Shown here: piece after piece, positions 27,294 to 37,066 of the stretch
How the letters are laid out: each line of letters opens with the position of its first letter
How positions within the stretch are numbered: position 1 is the first letter of the stretch
Origin: an uncultured Odoribacter sp.
GTDB taxonomy: Bacteria > Bacteroidota > Bacteroidia > Bacteroidales > Marinifilaceae
Length of the DNA: 64,000 nt
Assembly: GCA_944321145.1 (NCBI GenBank)
Contig: CALUKF010000010.1
Coordinates: forward strand, 1 to 64,000
Direction: 5' to 3'
Program-made: the position numbers and the translations under genes
The notes under the pieces: model-generated
Databases searched by the model: none
Told to the model about the DNA's origin: nothing
The model's input: the letters and a program-made list of their open reading frames with translations, nothing else

Positions 27294-28622
27294 ATGAAAT
27301 TAGTAGTTTTAGGCGGTGGAGAAAGCGGTGTCGGCGCGGCATTGTTGGGCAAAAAGGAAGGCTATGAAGTATTTTTGTCTGATAAGGGGCAATTGGCTGC
27401 ACATTATCGTCAGGTTTTGGTGGAACGGGGAATTGAATTTGAAGAGGGGCATCATACAGAAGCCCGGATATTTGCAGCGGACGTTGTGGTTAAAAGTCCG
27501 GGAATTCCGGATGCTTTGCCGATGATTGTACGTTTGAGGGAACAGGGAACAGAGGTGATTTCAGAGATTGAGTTTGCCGGCAGGTATTCTTCTGCCCGCT
27601 ATATTTGCATTACGGGCAGCAATGGAAAGACGACAACGACTTTGCTGACGCATCATATTCTGACGCAGGCAGGCGTGGATGCAGGGCTTGCGGGAAATGT
27701 CGGACGCAGTCTTGCTGCCCAAGTGGCAGAGGAGGCACATCCTGTTTATGTGGTGGAATTGTCGAGTTTCCAATTGGACGGAATGTTCCGGTTTCGGGCG
27801 GATATTGCTTTACTGACGAATATTACCCCCGACCATTTGGACCGTTACGATTATAAATTTGAAAATTATATATGTTCTAAATTTCGGATATTGAATAACA
27901 TGCGTCCGGAAGATTTGTTTATTTACAGCCTGGACAGCGAAGCGGTGACGCAACATCTGGCAGGGATGAATGTGGTGCCAGAGCAAGCCGGTTTTACATA
28001 CGGGGCGGGCGAAGGGGCTGCGGCTTGGATGGAGGGCAATCGGGTAAATGCCCGTTTGGGAAACCGTTCTTTCAGTATAGACAAAGACGAGATAAGCATT
28101 CACGGGCGGCACAATGTCTACAATGCGATGGGTGCCATTTTGGCTTGCATGCGGATGGGGTTGAGCGATGAGCAGATAGCGGATGGCTTGCGCACTTTCC
28201 CGCAGGTGGAGCACCGCTTGGAGACTGTGGCAGTAAAGAATGGAGTGAAGTATATCAATGATTCAAAGGCAACCAATGTAGATTCTACATGGTATGCGTT
28301 GGATGCTATGACGGCGCCTGTCGTCTGGATTGCAGGCGGCACGGACAAGGGGAATGATTACAGTGCTTTGTTCGATTTAGTGAAAGAGAAGGTGAAAGTG
28401 CTGATTTGCATGGGGATAGACAATGCCAAATTAGTGATGGATTTCAGTCCGCTCTGCACGGTAGTGGATACGACTAGCCTGGAGGAGGCGATGAGGGCTG
28501 TGCGCCGTTATGCGGTGCCGGGGGATACCGTATTGTTGTCTCCCTGCTGTGCAAGTTTCGACTTGTTTAAAAATTACGAGGACAGGGGCAGGCAGTTCAA
28601 GGAAGCAGTAAGAGAACTTTAA
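27294..28622 (+). CDS. murD: UDP-MurNAc-L-Ala:D-Glu ligase
   Basis: 442 residues from ATG 27294. Adds D-glutamate to UDP-MurNAc-L-alanine. N-terminal Rossmann GGGESGVGAALLG, ATP P-loop GSNGKTTTTLL, HNVYNAMGA, and the C-terminal NDSKATNVDSTWYAL block are all standard. Cytoplasmic, in the tightly packed dcw operon, 12 bases after mraY. Confidence 0.97.
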   Translation: MKLVVLGGGESGVGAALLGKKEGYEVFLSDKGQLAAHYRQVLVERGIEFEEGHHTEARIFAADVVVKSPGIPDALPMIVRLREQGTEVISEIEFAGRYSSARYICITGSNGKTTTTLLTHHILTQAGVDAGLAGNVGRSLAAQVAEEAHPVYVVELSSFQLDGMFRFRADIALLTNITPDHLDRYDYKFENYICSKFRILNNMRPEDLFIYSLDSEAVTQHLAGMNVVPEQAGFTYGAGEGAAAWMEGNRVNARLGNRSFSIDKDEISIHGRHNVYNAMGAILACMRMGLSDEQIADGLRTFPQVEHRLETVAVKNGVKYINDSKATNVDSTWYALDAMTAPVVWIAGGTDKGNDYSALFDLVKEKVKVLICMGIDNAKLVMDFSPLCTVVDTTSLEEAMRAVRRYAVPGDTVLLSPCCASFDLFKNYEDRGRQFKEAVREL

Positions 28623-28636
28623 AAAGAAAGCGGAAT

Positions 28637-30169
28637 ATGGTCAATTTTGCGAAAAGGTTGTTCAAAGGCGACAAGATATTGTTGATTATGGTGATTGCGT
28701 TGATGTTCATCTCCTTGTTGGTGATTTTCTCATCCACAGGGCGGTTGGCATACAACGAACAAGGGGGGAACACGTGGCATTACGTCTTGCGGCAATTGAT
28801 GTTGTGTGCGAGCGGATTGGTCATTATGTGGGGCATGAAATTCTTTTCGTGGCGTTGGCTTTACCAGAATGTAGGCATCTTGTTGTTGGTTGCGGCGGCA
28901 TTGGTGGGCTTGGCGGCTTTTGGGGGGCAGAACATCAACGGGGCGGGGCGTTGGATTCGGATACCGCTCATCGGCATCACGTTCCAGCCTTCGGAGATAG
29001 CCAAAATAGCCATTGTATTGTATTCTGCAAAGCTTTTGTCTGATTTCCAAGAAGAGCGAGGCTGTTCTTCCCAAGTGTTGAAGTACTTTTGGGCACCGGT
29101 AGTGGTGATTGGGTTGATATTTTTGGACAACTTCTCGACCTCGGCATTGGTGGCAGTCGTCTGTTTGGTCATGTGTTGGGTGGCTCGGGTGCGTTGGCAA
29201 TTGTTGGCAAAGACGTTGGGGGTCTTGTTTGGGACGTTATTGGTGTTGATACTTTTAGGTTTGGCTTTCCCCAAGATACAGGAAGCCGGGCGTATAGGCA
29301 CTATCATTGGGCGTGTGACCAGCTTCGTTGTGAAAGACGACGATACCGAGGAAGGGAAAAACTACAATTACCAGTCCGACCAAGCCCACATAGCCGTAGC
29401 CAAAGGTGGAATATTGGGTTGCGGACCGGGCAATAGCACGCAACGGAATTTTTTGCCGCATCCCTATTCTGATTTTATTTATGCGATTATCATTGAGGAA
29501 TATGGTTTGGGAGGAGGGATTGCCATCTTATTTATTTATACTGTCATTCTTTTCCGGGTGGGGGTTATTGCCCGGCGGATTATGAAGGCGGAGCATGTGG
29601 TCAATCCTCGCGGCCGGCCGGAGATATTTCCGGCATTGATGGTCTTTGGATTGGGATTTACCATTGTCTTGCAGGCGATATTCCACATGGGGGTGAATGT
29701 GGGTTTGTTTCCGGTGACCGGACAAACTTTGCCATTAGTCAGCATGGGAGGTACGTCCTTATGGTTTATTTGTGTATCTTTGGGAATTATTTTGAATACA
29801 GCTTATAGCTTTTCGCCGGAAGGTATTGCAGAAGAAGAGCAGGCTGAAAAAAGGTATTTTTGGAGTAAGAGAAATGAGGTGAAGGCTCAGGAAGAATCGC
29901 TTGATGAGGAGGAAGAGATGTGGGAAGCGGAGGAGGAAACGGAGCAAAGACGGGAGGAACGTCACGGACGCAGGCAGGTGAGGGGCAATGTGGAAGAAAC
30001 TGGAGATTGGGATGTCGTGGAGGAGGAAGAATTGCCTGGCGCGAATGATGCGTTGGAAGAGGAAGGCAGGAAGGTTTTGAAAGAATTGCAGCGGCGGGGA
30101 AGGAGGTCTTATCGGAGCAATGACGATGGAAATGAAAATGATTTGTATGATGGAATTAAAAATAGATAA
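28637..30169 (+). CDS. ftsW: Septal peptidoglycan polymerase FtsW with long charged tail
   Basis: 510 residues. SEDS family glycosyltransferase with about ten membrane helices; it polymerises lipid II with FtsI. Conserved GRWIRIPLIGITFQPSE and the AVAKGGILGCGPGNS region carry the catalytic loop. The membrane core ends near residue 395, and an extra tail of about 110 residues follows, very rich in Glu, Arg and Lys (EEEEMWEAEEETEQRREE), with no family counterpart. It could bind a cytoplasmic divisome partner. Confidence 0.93.
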   Translation: MVNFAKRLFKGDKILLIMVIALMFISLLVIFSSTGRLAYNEQGGNTWHYVLRQLMLCASGLVIMWGMKFFSWRWLYQNVGILLLVAAALVGLAAFGGQNINGAGRWIRIPLIGITFQPSEIAKIAIVLYSAKLLSDFQEERGCSSQVLKYFWAPVVVIGLIFLDNFSTSALVAVVCLVMCWVARVRWQLLAKTLGVLFGTLLVLILLGLAFPKIQEAGRIGTIIGRVTSFVVKDDDTEEGKNYNYQSDQAHIAVAKGGILGCGPGNSTQRNFLPHPYSDFIYAIIIEEYGLGGGIAILFIYTVILFRVGVIARRIMKAEHVVNPRGRPEIFPALMVFGLGFTIVLQAIFHMGVNVGLFPVTGQTLPLVSMGGTSLWFICVSLGIILNTAYSFSPEGIAEEEQAEKRYFWSKRNEVKAQEESLDEEEEMWEAEEETEQRREERHGRRQVRGNVEETGDWDVVEEEELPGANDALEEEGRKVLKELQRRGRRSYRSNDDGNENDLYDGIKNR

Positions 30170-30170
30170 T

Positions 30171-31271
30171 ATGAAACGAGTGATAATCAGTGGAGGCGGA
30201 ACGGGAGGGCATATCTTTCCGGCTTTAGCCATTGCGAATGCGTTGAAGCGTTTGGCTCCTGACATTGAAATCTTGTTCGTAGGCGCGGAGGGGAAGATGG
30301 AAATGGAAAAAGTGCCTGAAGCCGGCTATCGCATCATAGGGCTGCCGGTGCGGGGTTTTCAGCGTCGCCTGACGTTTGAAAATGTGAAGGTATTGCTGAA
30401 TTTGTGGCGGAGTTTGCGTAAAGCAAAGCATATTATTCGTGATTTCAAACCCGATGTGGTGGTGGGCGTTGGCGGTTATGCCAGCGGACCGATAGGCAGA
30501 GAAGCCGCCAAGGCGGGGATTCCCCTTGTCCTGCAAGAACAAAACTCTTATGCGGGGGTGACTAATAAGCTCTTGGCGAAACATGCAGCCTGTGTCTGTG
30601 TGGCGTATGACGGGATGGAACGCTTCTTTGGGGCGGATAAGATAGTATTTACCGGCAATCCTGTCCGTAAAGATTTGCTGTTGGTAAAAGACCGGCGGGA
30701 GGAGGGAATTGCCTTCTACGGATTGGATTCCCGCAAGCGCACTGTGCTTGTGACAGGAGGAAGTTTAGGGGCAAGGACATTGAATTTGGCTGTAAAGAGA
30801 AATTTGGAGCGGTTTGCTGCCCGCCAGGATATACAGGTGCTGTGGCAATGCGGCAGCTACTATTATGAAAGTTTGCGGCAGGAGTTGGAAGGCAAATTGC
30901 CTGCCAATGTGTGCCTGACTGCCTTTTTGAAGCGGATGGATTTGGCATACGCCTGTGCGGACGTAGTGGTGGCGAGGGCTGGGGCAGGCACCATTTCGGA
31001 ATTGTGCCTGTTGGGCAAAACGGCAATTTTAGTGCCTTCTCCAAACGTGGCAGAAGACCATCAGACGAAGAATGCCATGGCATTGGTCAGCAAAGATGCA
31101 GCGATGATGCTAAAAGACAGTGAGGCTGAGGAGAAAATGGGCGACATGCTGGAAGCCTTGTTGGACGATGAGGCAAAAATGGCGGGATTGAGAAAATCCA
31201 TTGAAGCATTGGCAGTTCGAGATTCTGATGAGAAGATTGCCCGTGAGATATTGGCTTTAATTGAAAAATGA
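30171..31271 (+). CDS. murG: UDP-GlcNAc:undecaprenyl-PP-MurNAc-pentapeptide GlcNAc transferase
   Basis: 366 residues from ATG 30171, one base after the ftsW stop. Makes lipid II from lipid I at the inner face of the membrane. GT-B fold with SGGGTGGHIFPALA at the N-terminus, GGYASGP, LQEQNSYAG and VVARAGAGTISEL for UDP-GlcNAc binding. The stop overlaps the murC start by 4 bases. Confidence 0.97.
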   Translation: MKRVIISGGGTGGHIFPALAIANALKRLAPDIEILFVGAEGKMEMEKVPEAGYRIIGLPVRGFQRRLTFENVKVLLNLWRSLRKAKHIIRDFKPDVVVGVGGYASGPIGREAAKAGIPLVLQEQNSYAGVTNKLLAKHAACVCVAYDGMERFFGADKIVFTGNPVRKDLLLVKDRREEGIAFYGLDSRKRTVLVTGGSLGARTLNLAVKRNLERFAARQDIQVLWQCGSYYYESLRQELEGKLPANVCLTAFLKRMDLAYACADVVVARAGAGTISELCLLGKTAILVPSPNVAEDHQTKNAMALVSKDAAMMLKDSEAEEKMGDMLEALLDDEAKMAGLRKSIEALAVRDSDEKIAREILALIEK

Positions 31272-32683
31272 CGGATATGGAAAAAGTGGTCAGCGATGCG
31301 ATAAAGCAGGTTTATTTTTTAGGTATTGGGGGCATCGGGATGAGTGCATTAGCCCGTTATTTCAAGGCTTGCGGTTATGCGGTGGCTGGTTATGACCGCA
31401 CGCCTTCTGATTTGACAGAAAAAATGCGGACAGAGGAAGGCATTGGGGTGAATTACAAGGATGAGGTCGACGAAATACCCCATGCGTTTCGGGACGTCCG
31501 TTCCACCTTGCTGGTGTATACGCCTGCCGTGCCACAGGATAACCGGCAGATGCTTTTCTTCAAATCACAGGGCTTTGAATTGCACAAACGTGCGGAAGTT
31601 TTGGGCATGATATCCCGTTTGAAGAAAGCCATTTGTGTGGCAGGTACTCATGGGAAGACAACTGTTTCGACCATGACCGCTTTCCTCCTTCATCATTCCC
31701 GTATAGGATGCAGTGCCTTTTTGGGAGGTGTGTCGGTAAATTTCGGTTCCAACCTCCTCTTAAACCACGACTCTCCCTACGTGGTAATTGAAGCGGATGA
31801 GTTTGACCGTTCGTTTTTACACCTGAGTCCGGTACTGGCAGTTATAACCTCTATGGACAACGACCACTTGGATATTTATCAAGACAGAAGCCATTTGTTG
31901 GAAGCGTTCGAAGCTTTTGGCAACAAAGTCGTACCGGGCGGGCGGCTTTTCTTGAAACAAGGGTTAGTCTTGCCAAAAGCCTGCGTGGAAGCGACCTATG
32001 GTGTCAATGGAGAAGCTGATTGCCGGGCAGAGCATTTGAGGATGCAAGAAGGCAAATACTTGTTTGATTATTATGGCAGAGGAGTGGTAATGAGAGACTT
32101 GTGTTTGGGGGTGCCGGGGCGTTTGAATGTGGAGAATGCCGTGGCAGCAATCACCTTGGCATTGGAGGCGGGCGTGCAGCCGGACGAGATTCGTGCGGCA
32201 TTGCCTCTGTTCCGTGGGGTCTTGCGGCGTTTTAATATTCATTACAATGAGGGAGGACGGATATACATTGATGACTATGCCCACCATCCGCGTGAAATAG
32301 AGGCGACTTTGCGTTCCGTGAGGGAAATATGGCAGGATAAGAAAATGACAGTGGTTTTCCAGCCCCACCTCTATTCGCGTACAAAAGATTTCTATTTGGA
32401 GTTTGCCCATAGCCTGAACCTGGCAGACGAAGTAATCCTGTTGAATATCTATCCGGCGAGGGAATTACCCATTCCCGGAGTAACTTCCGAGTTGATTGGC
32501 AGGCACATGACCGTGCCGGTACGGATGTTGCACAAAGAAGAATTGGTGGATTACATTGGCAGCCATTTCAGAGATGGCATCTTGATAACCATGGGGGCAG
32601 GAGACATTGATCGGTTGGTAACGCCAATTACTCTTGCTTTGCAGAAAGGAAAAAATGAACCGACAGGGAAAGGACGTTTATGA
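31268..32683 (+). CDS. murC: UDP-MurNAc:L-Ala ligase
   Basis: 471 residues; first amino-acid ligase of the pathway. YFLGIGGIGMSALARYF in the N-terminal Rossmann fold, ATP P-loop GTHGKTTVSTM, and DDYAHHPREIEATL in the C-terminal domain. Starts within the murG stop (ATGA) and overlaps the ftsQ start in the same way, giving two translationally coupled joints. ATG 31277 is an alternative start. Confidence 0.97.
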   Translation: MTDMEKVVSDAIKQVYFLGIGGIGMSALARYFKACGYAVAGYDRTPSDLTEKMRTEEGIGVNYKDEVDEIPHAFRDVRSTLLVYTPAVPQDNRQMLFFKSQGFELHKRAEVLGMISRLKKAICVAGTHGKTTVSTMTAFLLHHSRIGCSAFLGGVSVNFGSNLLLNHDSPYVVIEADEFDRSFLHLSPVLAVITSMDNDHLDIYQDRSHLLEAFEAFGNKVVPGGRLFLKQGLVLPKACVEATYGVNGEADCRAEHLRMQEGKYLFDYYGRGVVMRDLCLGVPGRLNVENAVAAITLALEAGVQPDEIRAALPLFRGVLRRFNIHYNEGGRIYIDDYAHHPREIEATLRSVREIWQDKKMTVVFQPHLYSRTKDFYLEFAHSLNLADEVILLNIYPARELPIPGVTSELIGRHMTVPVRMLHKEELVDYIGSHFRDGILITMGAGDIDRLVTPITLALQKGKNEPTGKGRL

Positions 32684-33402
32684 AAAAAGCTTTACCTTAC
32701 ATATTATTCGCCGGTTTGCTTGCATACCTGATAATTGTGCTTACCTTTGCAATGATGAAAGAGGGGGAGGTGAGATACAAAGGCTTGCAAGTTGTCGTGG
32801 ACAATTTCAACGGTAACGCATTTATTGGGGAAGATGACATACACGAAATCATTAAACGCCATTACGGGGATTTGGACAGCGTGAACGTCGTGTCAATAGA
32901 CAAGGACAGCATGGAGCATGTCCTGTGTCGGGAACCGGAAATCAAGTCTGCCCAGGTCTATTACAGTTTGGACGGTTATATGCATGTAAACATTACCCAG
33001 CGCGTACCGGTATTGCGAATCATGTCAGGGAAAGGTTATTACATCGACGAGGAGGGTGGAGTCATGCCCCTTTCGCCCAAATACACAGCCCGTGTGATGG
33101 TGGCGACGGGAAATATCTCCAAAGACTTTGCTTGTAAGGAATTATATCCTTTCGTGATGTTTTTGAAAGAAGACAAACTTTGGAATGCCTTGGTAGAGCA
33201 GATTGTAGTCTCCGGCAAGGAAGTGAGCCTGATACCGAAAGTCGGAAATTTCCGTATTGTATTGGGAAAATTGGAAAATGTCGGCAAGAAGATGGAAAAC
33301 CTGCGCCTCTTTTTGGAAGAAGGCATCGCTTTGAAAGGCTGGAATGTCTACAAAGAAATCAATCTGAAATTTGAAAATCAGATTGTCTGTGTGAAACGAT
33401 AG
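32680..33402 (+). CDS. ftsQ: FtsQ/DivIB-type divisome protein
   Basis: 240 residues in the ftsQ position. One N-terminal membrane helix (about 6-27, YILFAGLLAYLIIVLTF) and a periplasmic part with a POTRA-like region (about 40-105) then the FtsQ C-terminal beta domain. Links FtsLB and cell-wall synthases. Sequence is weakly conserved, so the call is from position and topology, plus the ITQRVPVLRI block. Confidence 0.9.
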   Translation: MKKALPYILFAGLLAYLIIVLTFAMMKEGEVRYKGLQVVVDNFNGNAFIGEDDIHEIIKRHYGDLDSVNVVSIDKDSMEHVLCREPEIKSAQVYYSLDGYMHVNITQRVPVLRIMSGKGYYIDEEGGVMPLSPKYTARVMVATGNISKDFACKELYPFVMFLKEDKLWNALVEQIVVSGKEVSLIPKVGNFRIVLGKLENVGKKMENLRLFLEEGIALKGWNVYKEINLKFENQIVCVKR

Positions 33403-33427
33403 TGAAATAAAAATAAATGAGCGGCTT

Positions 33428-34585
33428 ATGATTACTGCATCTTTGGATATGGGAAGTGAGAAAATGGTGATGGCATGGGCGGAGACCGGACAGGGGAATC
33501 ATCGTTTGTTAGCTGTAAAGTATTTGCCTTCCCAAGGTATGGAACGGGGGATGGTGAAAGATTGGGAGAAAATGCGGGCATGTGTGCAGGCTTTGCTGTC
33601 TGAATTGACAAAGGAGCATCAAGTGGATGTTTTGAATGTGGCATTGGCGGGCAAAGCGGTACATGTGTTTGAAAAAGAAGTGACGGTGGCAGTGCAAAAG
33701 AAAACAGTCGAGCAGGGGGATTTGAACCGTGCCTTGGCGCGTTGCCGTGAAGAGTTGGCGGATGTGCGCGAAGAGGTGGTGGATTTGATACCCTTTGCTT
33801 ATTCAGTGGATAAATCTGAACCGATGGCAAATCCGTTGGGGAAAAGCGGTCATTACCTGAAAGTTACTTATCAAGTCTATACTGCCGATGCCGATTATTT
33901 GTCGAAATTGCGGGGAGTATTGGAATTGGGGGAAATCGGGAAAGTCTGCTTTTATCCGGCAACACGTGCCTATGTGGAAGGCTTGAATCTTTCCGCTTCC
34001 GATAATGTGGCGTTGGTCGATTTGGGGGCAATGGGCATTCAAATGGCGTCTTTCCGGGAAGGGCTGCTGGAATACGATGCCTATTTGCCTTTGGGGGCGC
34101 ATGCCATAGACAAGGATATTATGACCGCTTACAAGATTGATGCCTCGCAGGCGCAGGCATTGAAGCATGAGGAAGGACAGGCATATCGGGCGATTTGCAA
34201 GAATCGGAGCGTGCAGATTCCGGGCACTCGCCTTACGTTGGACAGCCGGGACCTTTCAATGATTATCCAGAGCCGTGCGGAAGAATTGCTCGAAGGGGTG
34301 GTTTTCCTCTTGCAAAAATGGGGTTTTGACACTCCGAATGCCAAGATTTTGCTTACGGGAGGCGGCAGCAACCTGAGAGATGTGGATGTGTTGTTGCATC
34401 GCATTTCGGGATGTGCCGTAGAGAAAGCCGTGGTTGTGGGCGTGCAGGCTTCGAAAGAAAATGTGCTGCAGAATCCGGATTACTTTATGGCATTGGCTTT
34501 GTTGTTGTGTGAACCGGTGATGGAAACGGCGGCAGCCGGGGAGTCTTCTTTGAAGAATGTAATTAAGAAGTTTTTTGGCATCTGA
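33428..34585 (+). CDS. ftsA: FtsA, membrane tether of FtsZ
   Basis: 385 residues, an actin-like ATPase. Phosphate 1 LDMGSEKM (residues 6-13), the SHS2-bearing 1C domain, phosphate 2 ALVDLGAMGIQ and adenosine motif LTGGGSNLRDVD are visible; the C-terminal KNVIKKFFGI is a short amphipathic membrane-targeting helix. It anchors FtsZ filaments. With two FtsZ proteins encoded next, FtsA may have to bind two different tails. Confidence 0.93.
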   Translation: MITASLDMGSEKMVMAWAETGQGNHRLLAVKYLPSQGMERGMVKDWEKMRACVQALLSELTKEHQVDVLNVALAGKAVHVFEKEVTVAVQKKTVEQGDLNRALARCREELADVREEVVDLIPFAYSVDKSEPMANPLGKSGHYLKVTYQVYTADADYLSKLRGVLELGEIGKVCFYPATRAYVEGLNLSASDNVALVDLGAMGIQMASFREGLLEYDAYLPLGAHAIDKDIMTAYKIDASQAQALKHEEGQAYRAICKNRSVQIPGTRLTLDSRDLSMIIQSRAEELLEGVVFLLQKWGFDTPNAKILLTGGGSNLRDVDVLLHRISGCAVEKAVVVGVQASKENVLQNPDYFMALALLLCEPVMETAAAGESSLKNVIKKFFGI

Positions 34586-34615
34586 CCGATTGTTTGATTT
34601 AATTTAGTTTGAGTT

Positions 34616-35893
34616 ATGGAAATAGAAGACGAAGGAATAGGCTTAACGATACCGGAACAGCCACAGGAAGAGTCGATTATTAAAGTGATTGGTGTCGGTG
34701 GCGGCGGAAGCAATGCCGTGAACCACATGTTTGAACAGGGCATTCACGGAGTGGACTTTGTCGTCTGCAATACGGATATACAGGCTTTGCGGCAGAGCCG
34801 GGTGAGGAATCGCATACAGCTTGGCAAGCAATTGACGGAAGGCCTTGGGGCAGGATGCAACCGGGAGCGGGGGCGCGAAGCGGCTTACGAAAGCATGGAC
34901 TATGTGGATGCCATCCTGAAAAACAAAACCAAAATGGTATTCATCACAGCCGGTATGGGAGGCGGAACGGGAACAGGGGCTGCGCCTGTCATTGCTGCCC
35001 GTGCGAGGGAACTGGGAATCCTGACCATTGGCATCGTGACCCTGCCTTTTTCTTTTGAAGGCAAGCGGAAGATTGAGCCGGCAATGATGGGCATTGACGA
35101 ATTGGAGCAGCAGGTGGATGCCCTTCTGATTATCAACAACGACCGGTTGTTGGAGATTTACGACAATCCGAAATTGTCTGTAGCTTTTGCGAAAGCCAAT
35201 GATGTTTTGACTATTGCAGCCAAGAGTATTGCGGAAATTATCACGGTGCGTGGAAAAGTAAACGTGGATTTCAAGGATGTCGAGAGCGTAATGAAAAATA
35301 GCGGGGTTGCCTTGATGGGGTCTGCCGAGGCGTCCGGAGAGAACCGCGCTTTGGAGGCATTGGAGAGTGCTTTGGTTTCTCCGTTGCTGAATAGCAGCGA
35401 TATTCGCGGCGCATCCAACGTCTTGTTGAATATGTTGTACGGCGACAAAGAAATTTTGGTCAAAGAGCGCCGGTTGATAATAGATACTTTGCAGCAGAAA
35501 ATTGGAGGCGGGGTGGACATCATTTGGGGTACAGGCAAAGACGATTCTTTAGGTGATAAATTGCGGGTGTCTGTCATTGCGACAGGTTTTAACCGCAATC
35601 GCAACGATTTGCCTAATGCATCCGCGTCGGCAGCTCCTCTCCGCAAAACGCAGTTTAAAGTGGAGGAAATGCCGGAAGATTTGGAAATGAAAGTCACCGA
35701 CTCCGGTGAGGAGGAACGGAAAGCGCGCGAGCTTCGCCGGAAGCAGGAAGAGAATAAGGCACGCCGGATGCGTCAAAGCGAGAAGCCGCGCACGTCGCCT
35801 GCTCGCACCCCGCTGCAAGGAAAGAATGCTGTGCCGGACACCGATAGCTGGCTGAAACGCAAATTTGGAAGTATTGATTCTTTGTTTGACTAA
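34616..35893 (+). CDS. ftsZ: Cell division GTPase FtsZ, canonical copy (FtsZ1)
   Basis: 425 residues. Nucleotide site GVGGGGSNAVNHM (27-39), tubulin signature GGGTGTG (115-121) after the usual AGM, T7 loop NVDFKD with Asn216, Asp218 and Asp221 needed for GTP hydrolysis, and PFSFEGKRK. After the globular core (about residue 335) comes a charged linker of about 70 residues and a C-terminal tip TDSWLKRKFGSIDSLFD. The tip does not resemble the common DIPAFLRR peptide. Follows ftsA directly. Confidence 0.96.
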   Translation: MEIEDEGIGLTIPEQPQEESIIKVIGVGGGGSNAVNHMFEQGIHGVDFVVCNTDIQALRQSRVRNRIQLGKQLTEGLGAGCNRERGREAAYESMDYVDAILKNKTKMVFITAGMGGGTGTGAAPVIAARARELGILTIGIVTLPFSFEGKRKIEPAMMGIDELEQQVDALLIINNDRLLEIYDNPKLSVAFAKANDVLTIAAKSIAEIITVRGKVNVDFKDVESVMKNSGVALMGSAEASGENRALEALESALVSPLLNSSDIRGASNVLLNMLYGDKEILVKERRLIIDTLQQKIGGGVDIIWGTGKDDSLGDKLRVSVIATGFNRNRNDLPNASASAAPLRKTQFKVEEMPEDLEMKVTDSGEEERKARELRRKQEENKARRMRQSEKPRTSPARTPLQGKNAVPDTDSWLKRKFGSIDSLFD

Positions 35894-35905
35894 ATCGGAA
35901 ACGCC

Positions 35906-37027
35906 ATGATTAATTTTAATTTGAACGAACAAATCCCGAATATTATCAAGGTAATAGGCGTTGGCGGAGGCGGAGAGAATGCCGTGGAATACATGTACGA
36001 GCAGGGAATTTATGCTGTGGATTTTGTGATTTGCAACACCGACAAGCAGGTTTTGGAGGCTTCTCCCATTCCGAATAAGATTCTGATAGGCGAGGAATTG
36101 ACAGAAGGCTTGGGGGCAGGCAATGACCCGAATGTGGGACGGCAGGCTGCCGAGAACAGCAAGGATAAACTTGTCGAAATGCTGAAGCAGAACACCAAAA
36201 TGGCGTTCATCACCACCACCCTGGGCGGTGGCACGGGCACAGGGGCGGCTCCCGTGGTGGCAGAATTGGCACAGGAGTTGGGCATCCTCACCGTAGGCAT
36301 TGTCACGGTGCCTGAACGTTCGGAAGGGCGTAAGCGGGTTTCCCAGGCTGCGGCGGGCTTGAAGCTCTTGAAGCAGTATGTCGATTGTATGATTGTCGTG
36401 GACAATGAAAATATTGGGAAATATTTTGAAGACCTGACCAACTCCGAGGGATTCAACAAGGCGAATGAAGTTCTGAACATCGCCGTAAAGGGCATCGCTG
36501 AAATCATCACTCTGCCGGGCTACATCAATGTGGATTTCGCGGATGTGAAAACCGTCATGACCAAAGGCGGTGTTGCCATCATGGGAGCGGCAACGGCTTC
36601 CGGTGAAGGACGGGCGATACGGGCAATATCTGAAGCCCTCGAAAGTCCCCTCTTGAACAACAGCGACATTTTGGGCGCCCGCGACATTTTGTTGAACATT
36701 ACCTCCGGGGCAGAGGAGGTGACAACCGATGAAATGACAGAGATAACCTCCCACATCCTCCGCAAAGTGGGCAACAATGCGGCGGTTATCTGGGGCGTGG
36801 GCACGGATATGAATCTGGGTGACGCCCTTTCGGTGACCATCATCGCGACGGGCTTTCCGGAAACAGAAATTGATTTGATGAGTGGCGATGCCCGGAGACG
36901 GAAAAATGAGGAGAAAATCATTTTGCGGGAAGCTGATGTGCGCCTGCATCCCAATTTGACGCCTGCAGAAATCCGTGAGCTGGAGGATTTCCCTGCCTAC
37001 GAGAGGAGAGATTTGCTGATTAATTGA
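35906..37027 (+). CDS. Second, divergent FtsZ-family GTPase (FtsZ2)
   Basis: 373 residues, 12 bases after the first ftsZ. Same fold and motifs: GVGGGGENAVEYM (18-30), GGGTGTG (107-113), T7 loop NVDFAD with Asn208, Asp210 and Asp213, so it should hydrolyse GTP when assembled. Differences: TTL instead of AGM before the signature, VPERSEGRKR instead of the PF-FEGKR loop, and a short tail of about 45 residues. Its last residues EDFPAYERRDLL resemble the usual FtsZ C-terminal peptide more than FtsZ1 does. Probably co-assembles with or regulates FtsZ1. Confidence 0.93.
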   Translation: MINFNLNEQIPNIIKVIGVGGGGENAVEYMYEQGIYAVDFVICNTDKQVLEASPIPNKILIGEELTEGLGAGNDPNVGRQAAENSKDKLVEMLKQNTKMAFITTTLGGGTGTGAAPVVAELAQELGILTVGIVTVPERSEGRKRVSQAAAGLKLLKQYVDCMIVVDNENIGKYFEDLTNSEGFNKANEVLNIAVKGIAEIITLPGYINVDFADVKTVMTKGGVAIMGAATASGEGRAIRAISEALESPLLNNSDILGARDILLNITSGAEEVTTDEMTEITSHILRKVGNNAAVIWGVGTDMNLGDALSVTIIATGFPETEIDLMSGDARRRKNEEKIILREADVRLHPNLTPAEIRELEDFPAYERRDLLIN

Positions 37028-37066
37028 ATGAATAAACGCAACCGCAGGGTTGCAATAACAGATTAG

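Noticed and set aside
35549..36949. 466-codon minus-strand frame across both ftsZ genes
   Set aside because: Shadow of ftsZ2; no recognisable domain and no start context.
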